From: Sphingomonas phyllosphaerae FA2
GTDB taxonomy: Bacteria > Pseudomonadota > Alphaproteobacteria > Sphingomonadales > Sphingomonadaceae
Direction of reading: 5' to 3'
DNA length: 64,000 nt
NCBI RefSeq assembly: GCF_000427645.1
Contig: NZ_KE386571.1
Location: 2,872,895 to 2,936,894, forward strand
Shown here: positions 51,530 through 61,215 of the stretch, piece by piece
How the letters are laid out: every line of letters begins with the position of its first letter
Numbering within the stretch: position 1 is the first letter of the stretch
Program-made: the position numbers and the translations under genes
Notes under the pieces: model-generated
What the model saw: only the letters and a program-made list of their open reading frames with translations
Databases searched by the model: none
What the model was told of the DNA's origin: nothing

Positions 51530-53791
51530 ATGACCGAGCAGCACGACGATCGCCCAGATTTCACCCCTTATGATGGCCCCTCGGGCGGATGGGGGTCGGT
51601 CCGCTCGCTGGCGGACATCATCCCGCGCGAGAAGAACATCGCGCAGACCTCCGCCGAGCTGCTCCGCCAGAACAAGCACGACGGCTTCGCCTGCGTCAGC
51701 TGCGCCTGGTCGAAGCCCTATCCGCCGCACCCGGCCGAATTCTGCGAGAATGGCGCGAAGGCGACCGCGTGGGAGATCACCAGCCAGCGCGTGACCCCCG
51801 ACTTCTTCCGCCAACACGCGCTGACCGAGCTGCGTGGATGGAGCGATTACCGGCTGGAAGAAGCCGGACGGCTGACACATCCGATGAAATACGACGCGGC
51901 GACCGACAAATATGTCGTCGCGCCGTGGGAGGAAGCGTTCAAGGCGATCGGCGCGCGGCTCAAGGTGCTGCCGCCCAAGTCGGTGGTCTTCTATGCCTCC
52001 GGCCGCGCCAGCCTCGAGACGTCGTTCATGTGGCAGTTGATGGCGCGGCTCTACGGCAGCCAGAACCTGCCCGACAGTTCGAACATGTGCCACGAATCGA
52101 CCTCGGTCGGGCTCAAGACCTCGATCGGCGTGCCGGTCGGCACGACCAAGCTCGAGGATTTCGACACCACCGAGTGCATCCTGCACTTCGGCCAGAATGT
52201 CGCGACCAACAGCCCGCGAATGCTCCACCAGCTGCGCGACGTCCACAAGCGCGGCGCGGACATCATCGTCTTCAACCCGCTCAAGGAACGCGGGCTGGAG
52301 CGGTTCACCGATCCGCAGAACCCGATCGAGATGGCGACCGGCAAGGAGACGCCGATCGCCACCCAATATCATCAGGTGAAGGCCGGCGGCGACATCGCGG
52401 TGATGATGGGCATCGCCAAATGGCTGCTCGCCAACGATGCGATCGACCATGACTTCATCGCCGAGCACACCCACGACTTCGCACCCTTCGCCGAGAAGGT
52501 GCAGGCGACGACATGGGACGAGATCGAGCACGAGTCTGGGCTGACCCGCGCCGTGATCGAACGCGCCGCCGCCGCTTACGGCCGCGCGAAGACCGCGATG
52601 GCGATCTACGGCATGGGGCTGACGCAGCATGTGAAGGGCGTCGACAACGTCCGGATGCTCGTCAACCTGATGCTGATGCGCGGCAACATCGGCAAGCCGG
52701 GCGCGGGCCTGTGCCCGGTGCGCGGCCACAGCAACGTTCAGGGGCAGCGCACCGTCGGCATCACCGAGAAGACCGAACTCGCGCCCGTCGAGAAGCTGAA
52801 GGAACGCTACGGCTTCTCGCCGCCAACCGAGAAGGGGCTCGACACGGTCGAAGCGTGCCGCGGGATCATCGACGGCACGGTCAAGGCATTCCTTTCGCTC
52901 GGCGGCAATTTCGCACGGGCGGTGCCCGAAACCGAATTGGTCGAGGACGGCTGGGCGCGGATGGACCTGTCGGTGCAGATCGCGACCAAGCTCAACCGCA
53001 GCCATCTGATCCCCGCCGCGGGCGACACCTGGCTGCTGCCATGCCTCGGCCGGATCGAGCGAGATCTGCAGGCGACCGGTCCGCAGCGCGTGACGGTGGA
53101 GGATTCGACCAGCGTCATCCACCCGTCGCTCGGCAAGGTCGAGCCGGCCAGTCCGCATCTGCTGTCCGAACCCGCGATCGTCGCCGGGATCGCGCAATCG
53201 TTCCTGCCGCCCAATCCCGCGATCGACTGGGACAAGTGGGTCGGCGACTACAGCCTGATCCGCGACGAGATCGCCGCAATTTTCCCGCACTTCTTCGCGC
53301 GCTTCAACGAGCGACTGCAGGAGAAAGGCGGCTTCTGGAAGGGCAATAAGGCGTCCGGGCGCGAATGGGATACAGAAAGCGGCAAGGCCGAGTTCCTCGT
53401 CCCCGACACGCTCAACGCGACCGGCTTCACCGAGGCGGACGGACGCTTCCGCCTGCTGACATTGCGCTCGAACGACCAGTTCAACACCACGATCTACGGC
53501 TATTCGGACCGCTTCCGCGGGATCAACGGCACGCGTCAGGTGGTGCTGATGAACCGCGCCGACATCGCGCGCGCCGGGCTGACCGCCGGGCAGAAGGTGA
53601 CGCTCGCCACCGATGCGGAGGACAATCACGATCGCCGTGTCGGCGACCTGATCGTCGTCGAATATGACGTCCCCGACGGCTGCATCGCCGCCTATTACCC
53701 CGAGTGCAACCCGCTGATCCCGCTGTCGCACCATGCCGAGGAAAGCCATGTCCCGGCGGCGAAGTCGGTTCCGGTGAGAGTGGTGGCTTGA
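51530..53791 (+). CDS. FdhF/YdeP family molybdopterin oxidoreductase
   Basis: A 753-residue enzyme of the FdhF/YdeP family (bis-MGD, formate-dehydrogenase-alpha-like). An N-terminal Cys set is visible (C55 and C58 in FACVSCAW, C72 in EFCENG), which may hold an iron-sulfur cluster. Then come the molybdopterin domains (SSNMCHESTSVGLKTSIGVP with a candidate Mo-ligating region, and MRGNIGKPGAGLCPVRGHSN) and a C-terminal cofactor-binding domain (FNTTIYGYSDRFRGINGTRQ). No signal peptide, so it acts in the cytoplasm. ATG 51530 was chosen over an upstream in-frame start because it leaves a clean family-like N-terminus. The substrate of the family is not established; formate is only one option. Confidence 0.92.
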   Translation: MTEQHDDRPDFTPYDGPSGGWGSVRSLADIIPREKNIAQTSAELLRQNKHDGFACVSCAWSKPYPPHPAEFCENGAKATAWEITSQRVTPDFFRQHALTELRGWSDYRLEEAGRLTHPMKYDAATDKYVVAPWEEAFKAIGARLKVLPPKSVVFYASGRASLETSFMWQLMARLYGSQNLPDSSNMCHESTSVGLKTSIGVPVGTTKLEDFDTTECILHFGQNVATNSPRMLHQLRDVHKRGADIIVFNPLKERGLERFTDPQNPIEMATGKETPIATQYHQVKAGGDIAVMMGIAKWLLANDAIDHDFIAEHTHDFAPFAEKVQATTWDEIEHESGLTRAVIERAAAAYGRAKTAMAIYGMGLTQHVKGVDNVRMLVNLMLMRGNIGKPGAGLCPVRGHSNVQGQRTVGITEKTELAPVEKLKERYGFSPPTEKGLDTVEACRGIIDGTVKAFLSLGGNFARAVPETELVEDGWARMDLSVQIATKLNRSHLIPAAGDTWLLPCLGRIERDLQATGPQRVTVEDSTSVIHPSLGKVEPASPHLLSEPAIVAGIAQSFLPPNPAIDWDKWVGDYSLIRDEIAAIFPHFFARFNERLQEKGGFWKGNKASGREWDTESGKAEFLVPDTLNATGFTEADGRFRLLTLRSNDQFNTTIYGYSDRFRGINGTRQVVLMNRADIARAGLTAGQKVTLATDAEDNHDRRVGDLIVVEYDVPDGCIAAYYPECNPLIPLSHHAEESHVPAAKSVPVRVVA

Positions 53792-53800
53792 ACCTCCCCA

Positions 53801-53881
53801 CGTCGCCCCGGCCTTGAGCCGGGGACCCGCTTCTTCTCCACCGGAAAGGAAGCGGGGCCCCGGAGCAAGTCCGGGGCGACG
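53801..53881. repeat. Family-2 palindromic repeat
   Basis: CGTCGCCCCGGCCTTGAGCC ... TTCTTCTCCACCGGAAAGGA ... CCCCGGAGCAAGTCCGGGGC then GACG, immediately downstream of the oxidoreductase gene; it may serve as its transcription end. Confidence 0.8.
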
Positions 53882-53973
53882 AAGAGTGCCGCACGCCAAC
53901 CGGCATAATTATGCGACAAATCACCGATAGCGCCACGATCGCCGCCGATCCTGACACGCGGCTGGGGTAACAC

Positions 53974-56721
53974 ATGCGTCTTTCGTTCCTTCTGCTGGCT
54001 TCCACCGCCGCGCTGCCCGCCTACGCCCAGCAGGCCGCTACACCGCCCGCGCAGGCCCCGGCCGCGCCGGCCGCCGAACCGGAAACCGAAGAGGAAAGCA
54101 GCGAGGACATCGTCGTCACCGGATCGCGCGCGCAACGCGGCGCGGTGATCGGCGACGTGACGCCCGAAGAGCAATTGTCCCCCGCCGACATCCGCAGCTA
54201 CGGCGTCAGCTCGGTCACCGAATTGCTCAACGAATTGTCGCCGCAGACGCGCTCCGGGCGTGGTGCAGGTGGCGCGCCGGTGGTGCTGCTCAACGGTCGG
54301 CGCATCTCCGGCTTCCAGGAAATCCGCGATCTCCCGACCGAGGCGATCCAGCGCGTCGACATCCTGCCCGAAGAAGTCGCGCTCAAATACGGCTACCGCG
54401 CCGACCAACGCGTCGTGAACTTCGTGCTGCGTCGCCGCTTCAAGGCGGTGACCGCAGAGGTCGAGGACCGTTTCGCGACCGAGGGCGGCCGCAACACGCC
54501 GGGCGGCGAGCTGGACCTGCTGCGCATTCGCAGCGACAAGCGCGTCAACCTGCACCTCGAATACAGCCGTCCCGGCGCGCTGACCGAATCCGAGCGCGAC
54601 ATCATCCAGGCGCCCAATGCCGCCGCGGTCGGCGGCAATGTCTCCTCGCTCAATCGCGGCGCGATCGACCCGCTGTTCGGCAACGCCACGACGCTCGGCA
54701 TTCCCGCCCTCGCCGCCACACAGGCACCGTTTCTCGGCGATTTCACCACCACCCGCAACGTCACCGATCAGGCCGCGTACCGCACGCTGTTGCCGCAGCA
54801 GCGCACGTTCAGCGCCAACGGCACCTATGCGACGACGATCTTCGGAAACGTCTCGGCGTCGCTGAACGCGACCGTCGACCATAATGTCACGCGCGCGTTG
54901 CGCGGACTGGCCGAGGTCGATCTCACGCTTCCGGTCGGCAGCCCGTACTCACCCTTCGCGGTGCCGGTGCGCGTGACGCGTGCGTTCGACGACGTGCCCG
55001 CGCTGACGCAACGCGCCGAGACGACCAACCTGCACCTCGGCGGCACGCTCAACGGGGATCGCGGGCAATGGCGCTGGTCGCTGACCGGCAACGTCGATCG
55101 CGACGAAAGCAATACGGTGACGAGCACCGGTCTCGACGCCAGCGCCTTGCAGGCCGGGATCGACGCCTTCGACCCACTCGCCAACCCCTATGCTCCGCTG
55201 TCGCTCGGCGCGTCTCCCGCCGATCGCGGCCGCTCGGTCGCGACCAGCGCCGGGCTCGACGCGCTGGTCGCCGGGCCGTTATTCCTGCTCCCCGCCGGCT
55301 ACGCCAACACCAGCATCCGCGTCGGCGCCTCCACGAGCGACTTCACCAGCGACTCGTTCCGGCGCGGCGTTGCGAGCGCCGCCGACATCGGCCGCGACCT
55401 CGCCAACGCGCAGATCAACCTCGACCTGCCGATCGCCAACAAGGCGCAGGGCGTGCTCAGCGCGCTCGGGCGGCTGTCGATCAACGGCAATCTCGCGGTC
55501 GATCAGCTTTCCGACTTCGGAACCTTGTGGACGCTCGGCTATGGCGCGAACTGGACGCCGATTGACGGCATCCGGCTGCTCGTCTCGGTCACGGATCAGG
55601 ACGAGGCGCCCTCCGCACAACAGCTCGGCAACCCGACCGTCACCACACCCGGCGTACGCGTCTTCGATTATGTGCGCGGCACCACCGCGACCGTCACCAC
55701 CGTCACCGGCGGCAACCCCAACCTGATCGCCGACAACCGCCACGCGCTGAAGGCCGGGCTCGACATCAAGCCGTGGAGCAATCAGCAGATCAACTTCCGC
55801 GCCGATTACACGCGCCAGACCACCGACGATCCGATCGCCGCCTTCCCCAGCGCGACCGCCGCGATCGAGGCGGCGTTCCCCGACCGCTTCACCCGCGACG
55901 CCGGCGGCAACCTGCTGCGGATCGACTCGCGGCCGATCAACTTCGCGCGCAGCGAGACCTCGCAGCTTCGCTACGGCGTCAACCTGTCGTTCCGCATCAA
56001 GTCGGAGCTGCAAAAGAAGATCGAGGCGTTCCGCGCCGGCACCGGCCCCAATCCCTTCGAAGGGCTGCGCCCGCCCGGCGGTGAACGCCGCCCCGACCGC
56101 CCGCCGCAGGATCGCACCCGGCCAGATGGCAGCGCGATGAATGGCGGCCGCCCCGACGCGGGCGGCGGCGCTCCGGGCGGCCCGCCCGGCGGCGGTGGCG
56201 GTTTCCGCGGTCGTGGTGGCGGCGGTCAGGCCGGCGGGCGCGTCCAGTTCGCGCTCTATCACACCTGGCACCTTACCGAGCGCGTGACGATCGCCGACGG
56301 CGGGCGCGTGCTCGACCTGCTCAACGGCGACGCGATCGGCGCAGCCGGTGGACAGGCGCGGCATGAGCTGGAGGGGCAGGCCGGCTATACCAACAACGGG
56401 CTCGGCGCGCGGCTGTCGGTCAATTACCAGAGCGGCACGCGCGTCAACGGCGGCACCGCCGCCGTACCCGAGACGCTGGAATTCGGCGGGCTCGCCACCG
56501 CCAACCTCCGGTTGTTCGCGGATCTCGGCGGCAACATCGACTGGGTCCGCGCGCACCCGTGGATGCGTGGCGCGCGCGTCAGCGTCCAGTTCGACAACCT
56601 CTTCAACACCCGCCGCGATGTCCGCGACCAGAACGGCGCGGTGCCGATCGGCTTTCAGCCCGACTATCTTGACCCGGTCGGCCGCACGATCCGCGTCTCG
56701 TTCCGCAAGCTGTTCTTCTAA
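53974..56721 (+). CDS. TonB-dependent receptor with Gly/Pro-rich insert
   Basis: A 915-residue outer membrane receptor. Signal peptide (MRLSFLLLASTAALPAYAQ), an Ala/Pro/Glu-rich linker, the TonB box region (EDIVVTGSRAQRG, about residues 47-60), a plug domain (TELLNELSPQTRSGRGAGGA, then LLNGRRISGF and the LPTEAIQRVDILPEEVALKY block), and a beta-barrel ending SFRKLFF with terminal Phe. An unusual low-complexity stretch of Gly, Pro, Arg and Asp fills about residues 688-752, probably within an extracellular loop or between strands. The ligand is unknown. It stands alone between repeats. Confidence 0.93.
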   Translation: MRLSFLLLASTAALPAYAQQAATPPAQAPAAPAAEPETEEESSEDIVVTGSRAQRGAVIGDVTPEEQLSPADIRSYGVSSVTELLNELSPQTRSGRGAGGAPVVLLNGRRISGFQEIRDLPTEAIQRVDILPEEVALKYGYRADQRVVNFVLRRRFKAVTAEVEDRFATEGGRNTPGGELDLLRIRSDKRVNLHLEYSRPGALTESERDIIQAPNAAAVGGNVSSLNRGAIDPLFGNATTLGIPALAATQAPFLGDFTTTRNVTDQAAYRTLLPQQRTFSANGTYATTIFGNVSASLNATVDHNVTRALRGLAEVDLTLPVGSPYSPFAVPVRVTRAFDDVPALTQRAETTNLHLGGTLNGDRGQWRWSLTGNVDRDESNTVTSTGLDASALQAGIDAFDPLANPYAPLSLGASPADRGRSVATSAGLDALVAGPLFLLPAGYANTSIRVGASTSDFTSDSFRRGVASAADIGRDLANAQINLDLPIANKAQGVLSALGRLSINGNLAVDQLSDFGTLWTLGYGANWTPIDGIRLLVSVTDQDEAPSAQQLGNPTVTTPGVRVFDYVRGTTATVTTVTGGNPNLIADNRHALKAGLDIKPWSNQQINFRADYTRQTTDDPIAAFPSATAAIEAAFPDRFTRDAGGNLLRIDSRPINFARSETSQLRYGVNLSFRIKSELQKKIEAFRAGTGPNPFEGLRPPGGERRPDRPPQDRTRPDGSAMNGGRPDAGGGAPGGPPGGGGGFRGRGGGGQAGGRVQFALYHTWHLTERVTIADGGRVLDLLNGDAIGAAGGQARHELEGQAGYTNNGLGARLSVNYQSGTRVNGGTAAVPETLEFGGLATANLRLFADLGGNIDWVRAHPWMRGARVSVQFDNLFNTRRDVRDQNGAVPIGFQPDYLDPVGRTIRVSFRKLFF

Positions 56722-56806
56722 GACACCGTCGCCCCTGCGCAGGCGGGGGCCCATGTCTGTCGAGTATAACGGTCGGCCAACCCCAAACCTGACGCCGCTG
56801 TGTCGA

Positions 56807-58321
56807 TCACAACCCGACGCGCGCCGCCAACCAGCGCGCCGCGGCCTCCGGGCTCTGCTTGTCGCGATCCCGATCGACCCGGTAATTGGCCTCGCGCATG
56901 GCAGCGACCGGGATACGCCCGATCAGCGGTCGTAACGCGTCGCGGAACCGCGCATCCTCACGACGTGACGGCGCGACCAGCACAATCGCATCATAACCGG
57001 GGATCGCATGGCGTGGGTCGCCGAGCACGGTCAGCCGGTCGGCGGCGATCCGCCCGTCCGAGGAAAAGGCGCTGATGACATCGGCGCGCCTGCTCTCCAG
57101 CGCGCGGTACATGAAGGTCGGCGCGTACGGTGTCGCATTGGCAAAGCGCAGCGGATAGCCGCGACGGATTGCCGCCCATTCGGGCCGGTCGAGGAATTCG
57201 AGATCGGCCCCGAACCGCAATTGCGGCGCGACGCGAACCAGATCGTCGAGCGTCGCAATGCCACGCCGCTGCGCATCGTCACCGCGCATCGCGAAGGCAT
57301 AGGCATTCTCAAATCCAAGCGCGCCGAGCAAAGTGACGCCGCGCGACTTTTGCACCCAATCCGCGATCGCGCTTAGCTGGTCGGCGCGCGGCGGCGTATC
57401 GCTGCGGTGCATTTCGGCGGTCCAGAGCGTCCCCGCATAGTCGACATAGACGTCGACCTCGCCCCCCGCGACCGCGCCGAACGCCACCGCCGAGCCGAGC
57501 CCGTCGCGATAGGTGACCGCATAGCCGGCGCGCGACAGCCGGTCGCCGATCAGCCGCGCCAGGATATATTGCTCGGAAAAGTTCTTTGCGCCAACCACGA
57601 TCCGCCGCTCGCCCCCGGAGCGCCACAGCGGCACGCTCGCCGCCGCCACCGCAAGGCCGAGCAATAGCAACGCGGCCCCCGCGCGTTTCCAACGCCGCTC
57701 CCCCGCCGCCCGCTCCGCGGCGCCGAGCAGCAGATCGACACCCAGCGCCAGCCCCGCCGCCCCGACGCAGCCCGCGATCACCAGCGTCCATGCCTGCGTC
57801 TGCAACCCGGCGAAGATCAGGTCGCCCAGACTCGGCTGTCCGACGGTGGTCGACAGCGTCGCCGCGCCGATCGTCCACACCGCCGCGGTGCGCACCCCCG
57901 CCATCGCGATCGGCAGCACCAGCGGCAACTCGACCAGCCGCAGCTTCTGCGCGCGCGTCATTCCGATTCCGTCCGCCGCCTCCAGCACCGCGGGATCGAG
58001 CCCGCGCAACCCCGTGACGATGTTCCGCACGATCGGCAGCAGCGCGTAGAGCGTCAGCGCCAGCAGCGCCGGCAGGAACCCGAGCGCAGGCACGCCATGC
58101 CCGATCCAGAGCAGCACCGGATAGAAGAGCGCGAGCAGCGCAAGGCTCGGGATCGTCTGGACGAGGCTCGCAAATCCCAGCACCGTTCCCGCCAGCCGCG
58201 GCGCGCGTGCCGCACGGATCGCGACCGGCACGCCAATCACCAGCGCCAGCGCGAGCGCTGCCATCGCGAGCAGCAGATGCTGCGCGGCGAGCGCCGGCAC
58301 GCGGGCGAAGGCTTCGTTCAT
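56807..58321 (-). CDS. ABC transporter permease fused to substrate-binding domain (OpuC/ProX type)
   Basis: A 504-residue fusion. Residues 1-200 form a BPD-type permease (five hydrophobic segments, with the EAA-like loop DPAVLEAADGIGMTRAQKLR). After another membrane helix near residue 220, residues 235-504 are an OpuAC/ProX-like binding domain (RIVVGAKNFSEQYILARLIG, then GEVDVYVDYAGTLWTAE). This is the type used for glycine betaine, choline or similar quaternary amines, here tethered to the outer face of the inner membrane. Its start overlaps the stop of the ATPase gene (ATGA at 58318-58321), so the two-gene importer is complete. Confidence 0.92.
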   Translation of the reverse strand: MNEAFARVPALAAQHLLLAMAALALALVIGVPVAIRAARAPRLAGTVLGFASLVQTIPSLALLALFYPVLLWIGHGVPALGFLPALLALTLYALLPIVRNIVTGLRGLDPAVLEAADGIGMTRAQKLRLVELPLVLPIAMAGVRTAAVWTIGAATLSTTVGQPSLGDLIFAGLQTQAWTLVIAGCVGAAGLALGVDLLLGAAERAAGERRWKRAGAALLLLGLAVAAASVPLWRSGGERRIVVGAKNFSEQYILARLIGDRLSRAGYAVTYRDGLGSAVAFGAVAGGEVDVYVDYAGTLWTAEMHRSDTPPRADQLSAIADWVQKSRGVTLLGALGFENAYAFAMRGDDAQRRGIATLDDLVRVAPQLRFGADLEFLDRPEWAAIRRGYPLRFANATPYAPTFMYRALESRRADVISAFSSDGRIAADRLTVLGDPRHAIPGYDAIVLVAPSRREDARFRDALRPLIGRIPVAAMREANYRVDRDRDKQSPEAAARWLAARVGL

Positions 58322-59085
58322 GTCGACAGCGCCGCCAGCCGCGCCGCCTGCCCGCGCGGCACCGCCACCAGCGCCTGCGCCGCCGAGCCACCCTCGCCGC
58401 GCAGCAAGGCGGCGGGCGGCTCGTCGGCGGCCACTTGTCCGCCCGCCATCACGATGGCGCGTTCGGCGAGCAGCAGCGCCTCGGTCATGTCGTGCGTCAC
58501 CATGATCGTGGTCAGCGCCAGTTCGTCGTGGAGCCGCTTTACCGCCCCCGCGAGCGACTCGCGCGTCACCGGATCGAGCGCGCCGAACGGCTCGTCCATC
58601 AGCAAGAGCCCCGGCCGCGTCACCAGCGCACGCGCAACCCCGACACGCTGGCGCTGACCGCCCGACAGTTCGGCGGGCATCCGCGTCGCGACCGTTGGTG
58701 GCAGCCCGACGAGGTCAAGCATCGCGGCCGCGCGCGCGGCGTCGGGCGTTCCCGCCAGCCGCAGCGGCAGCGCGATATTCTCCGCGACGCTCAGATGCGG
58801 AAACAGGCCGACGTCCTGAAAGACATAGCCGATCCGCCGCCGCAGCGCGGGTGCGGGCTCCCCGGCCACATCGCACCCGTCCAGCAGCACGCGGCCATGA
58901 TCGGGCGTCACCAAGCGGTTGACCGTCTTGAGCAAGGTCGACTTGCCCGATCCCGACGCCCCGACCAGCGCGACGAACGTGCCCCCGGCGATCGACAGCG
59001 ACACGCCGTCGATCGCCGCGGCATCGCCGTAGCGCTTGCCGACCTGCTCGAAGACGACCGTCGGTCCGGACGAAAGTGCTGGCAT
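58318..59085 (-). CDS. ABC transporter ATP-binding protein (quaternary amine type)
   Basis: A 255-residue ATPase. Walker A is GASGSGKSTLL, the signature is LSGGQRQRVGVARAL, Walker B is LLLMDEPFGALD and the switch is VTHDMTEALLLAERAIVM, typical of the OpuCA/ProV group. No CBS domains follow, and the C-terminus is short. ATG 59085 (MPALSSGPTVVFEQVGKRYG) starts just before the ABC fold; the in-frame region upstream is antisense to the SDR gene. It is coupled to the fused permease-binding protein gene. It is divergent from the SDR gene, 58 bases apart. Confidence 0.93.
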   Translation of the reverse strand: MPALSSGPTVVFEQVGKRYGDAAAIDGVSLSIAGGTFVALVGASGSGKSTLLKTVNRLVTPDHGRVLLDGCDVAGEPAPALRRRIGYVFQDVGLFPHLSVAENIALPLRLAGTPDAARAAAMLDLVGLPPTVATRMPAELSGGQRQRVGVARALVTRPGLLLMDEPFGALDPVTRESLAGAVKRLHDELALTTIMVTHDMTEALLLAERAIVMAGGQVAADEPPAALLRGEGGSAAQALVAVPRGQAARLAALST

Positions 59086-59143
59086 CGCCGCCGGTGATGC
59101 GGGAAGCGTGCGTGGGTAACAAGCATTAACGCGGGAGAGCGGG

Positions 59144-59917
59144 ATGAAAGCGATGCTGGTCACCGGCGGCGGCTCAGGCATCGGGCGCGCGGTGGCGCAA
59201 GTGTTCAGCGCGCGCGGTTGGCGTGTCGGGCTCGCGGATATCGACGCGCAGGGGCTGCGCGACACCGCCGCTTTGCTGCCCGGCGATCGCACCAGCACGC
59301 ATGTCATGGACGTGCGCGACCCGTCGGAATGGGAGGAAGTGCTCGCCGACTTCGCGCGCGTCAGCGACGGGCGGCTCGACGTGCTGTTCAACAATGCCGG
59401 GATCGCGGCCGGCGGGCCGTTCGCCGAGATCGGGCTCGACGCGATCGATCGCGTGATCGACGTCAATTTCCGCGGGATGACGTATGGCGCGCGGATGGCC
59501 TATCCGTATCTGAAGGCGACGCCCGGCGCGTGCCTGCTCAACACCGCCTCGGCCTCGGCGATCTACGGCTCGGCGGGGCTGGCGATCTATTCGGCGACCA
59601 AGTTCGCGGTGCGCGGGTTGACCGAGGCGCTCGACGGCGAATGGGCGGCGGAGGGGATCCGCGTGCGGTCGCTGATGCCGAGCTTCATCGACACCAATCT
59701 GCTATCCGCGCCAATTCCGGGGACCAAATACACCGCACGCGACCTTGTCGTGCGGCGGAAGATGGAGTTCACGCCGGTCGAGATCGTCGCCGAGAAGGCG
59801 TGGGCCGCGGTGCATGGAGACCGCTTGCATACGGTGGTCGGCAAGACGGCGGAGCGGATGGCGTTCGCGGCGCGCTGGATGCCCGGTCGCCTGCGCGCGA
59901 TGATGCGGGCGCGTTAA
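59144..59917 (+). CDS. SDR family NAD(P)-dependent oxidoreductase
   Basis: A 257-residue short-chain dehydrogenase. The cofactor loop is VTGGGSGIGRAVAQVFSARG, the NNAG motif is LFNNAGIAAGG and the catalytic YxxxK is in LAIYSATKFAVRG, with the Ser in TASASAIYGS. The acid Asp after the second strand (GLADIDAQGL) suggests NAD rather than NADP. The C-terminal extension (KTAERMAFAARWMPGRLRAM) is typical of a sphingomonad subgroup. Substrate unknown. RBS GCGGGAGAGC precedes ATG 59144. Confidence 0.92.
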   Translation: MKAMLVTGGGSGIGRAVAQVFSARGWRVGLADIDAQGLRDTAALLPGDRTSTHVMDVRDPSEWEEVLADFARVSDGRLDVLFNNAGIAAGGPFAEIGLDAIDRVIDVNFRGMTYGARMAYPYLKATPGACLLNTASASAIYGSAGLAIYSATKFAVRGLTEALDGEWAAEGIRVRSLMPSFIDTNLLSAPIPGTKYTARDLVVRRKMEFTPVEIVAEKAWAAVHGDRLHTVVGKTAERMAFAARWMPGRLRAMMRAR

Positions 59918-59924
59918 CCCGGTT

Positions 59925-60019
59925 CGTCATTCCCGCGAAGGCGGGAATCCAGACGCGCAGGTTTTCGCTAGAGCCGCCGACGTCCCAGGTTCTGGATTCC
60001 CGCCTTCGCGGGAATGACG
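59925..60019. repeat. Family-1 palindromic repeat (inverse orientation)
   Basis: CGTCATTCCCGCGAAGGCGG ... CCAGACGCGCAGGTTTTCGC ... CCAGGTTCTGGATTCCCGCC ... GCGGGAATGACG, between convergent SDR and dnaN genes. A second short hairpin, GGGGGAG/CTCCCCC (60019-60040), abuts it. Confidence 0.85.
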
Positions 60020-60050
60020 GGGGAGTTTTCAGGCTCCCCCGACAGATGCA

Positions 60051-61154
60051 TCAAACCCGCATCGGCATCAGCACGTACAGCGCCGGGCTCTTGTCGTTCT
60101 CGCGGATCAGCGTCGGCGCAGCGGCATCGGCCAAATGAACTTCGACCAGATCGGTGCCGATCTGCCCGAGAATGTCCATCAGATAGCGGCTGTTGAAGCC
60201 AATCTCGAACGGCGTCGCCGCATATTCGCCGGGCACTTCCTCGGCGGCGGTGCCGTTCTCGGGGCTGGTGACCGACAGCGTGATCTTGTCGCGATCCAGC
60301 GCCATCTTCACCGCGCGCGTCTTCTCGGTGGCAATCGTCGAGACGCGGTCGACGCCCTGCATGAAGCTCTTCGGATCGAGCTTCAGGATCTTGTCGTTAC
60401 CGGTCGGGATCACCCGGCTGTAATCGGGGAAGGTGCCGTCGATCAGCTTCGAGGTCAGGATCGCCTGCCCCAGATCGAAGCGGATCTTGGTGCCCGACAG
60501 CGACACGCCGACCGAACCATCGACCTCGTCGAGCAACTTGCGCAGCTCGGCGATGCACTTCCGCGGCACGATCACGTCGGGCATCCCCGCCGCGCCCTCG
60601 GGCTGGTCGACCGTCACGCGCGCGAGCCGGTGGCCGTCGGTCGCCGCGGCCTTCAGCACCCCCTCGGCGACGTGCAGGAAGATGCCGTTGAGGTAATAAC
60701 GCGTCTCTTCGGTCGAGATCGCGAAACGCGTCTTGTCGATGATCTGCTTGAGCGTCTCGGCAGGCAGCTCGAACTGCGTCGGCAGCTCGCCCTCGGCGAT
60801 CACCGGGAAATCGTCGCGCGGCAACGTCCCGAGCGAGAAACGCGCCCGCCCCGCCACGATCGTCATCCGCCCCTCGGCGGCGGTCAACGAGACCTGCGCG
60901 CCCTCGGGCAGCTTGCGTGCGATGTCGAACAAGGTGTGCGCGGAGACGGTGGTCGCGCCCGGCTGGTCGACCGCGGCGGCGACGCTTTCGTTGATCTGCA
61001 GGTCGAGGTCGGTCGCCATCAAGCGCAACTGCCCCTCGGCGGTCGCCTCCAGCAGCACGTTCGACAGGATCGGGATGGTGTTGCGCCGTTCCACCACCGA
61101 CTGGACGTGGCTCAGCCCCTTCAGCAGAGTCGCGCGTTCGATCGTTGCCTTCAT
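60051..61154 (-). CDS. dnaN: DNA polymerase III beta subunit (sliding clamp)
   Basis: A 367-residue sliding clamp with three repeated domains of about 120 residues. ATG 61154 gives MKATIERATLLKGLSHVQSV, the canonical start; the 21 codons upstream in frame are not conserved-looking. Signatures include RNTIPILSNVLLEA, the TDGHRLARVTVD block in domain 2 and the C-terminal LYVLMPMRV that ends many DnaN proteins. It tethers polymerase to DNA. It is not next to dnaA or recF here, as in several Alphaproteobacteria. A terminator of the upstream gene precedes it. Confidence 0.97.
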   Translation of the reverse strand: MKATIERATLLKGLSHVQSVVERRNTIPILSNVLLEATAEGQLRLMATDLDLQINESVAAAVDQPGATTVSAHTLFDIARKLPEGAQVSLTAAEGRMTIVAGRARFSLGTLPRDDFPVIAEGELPTQFELPAETLKQIIDKTRFAISTEETRYYLNGIFLHVAEGVLKAAATDGHRLARVTVDQPEGAAGMPDVIVPRKCIAELRKLLDEVDGSVGVSLSGTKIRFDLGQAILTSKLIDGTFPDYSRVIPTGNDKILKLDPKSFMQGVDRVSTIATEKTRAVKMALDRDKITLSVTSPENGTAAEEVPGEYAATPFEIGFNSRYLMDILGQIGTDLVEVHLADAAAPTLIRENDKSPALYVLMPMRV

Positions 61155-61215
61155 CGTCCACTTTCCCCCGGCCCACAGGTACGCACCAGGGGCAATTGGC
61201 CAAGTCTCCCTAGCC

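Noticed and set aside
60019..60040. Intrinsic terminator after dnaN
   Set aside because: The GGGGGAG/CTCCCCC hairpin has no T-run on the dnaN strand, so it was left as a hairpin next to the repeat rather than called a terminator.
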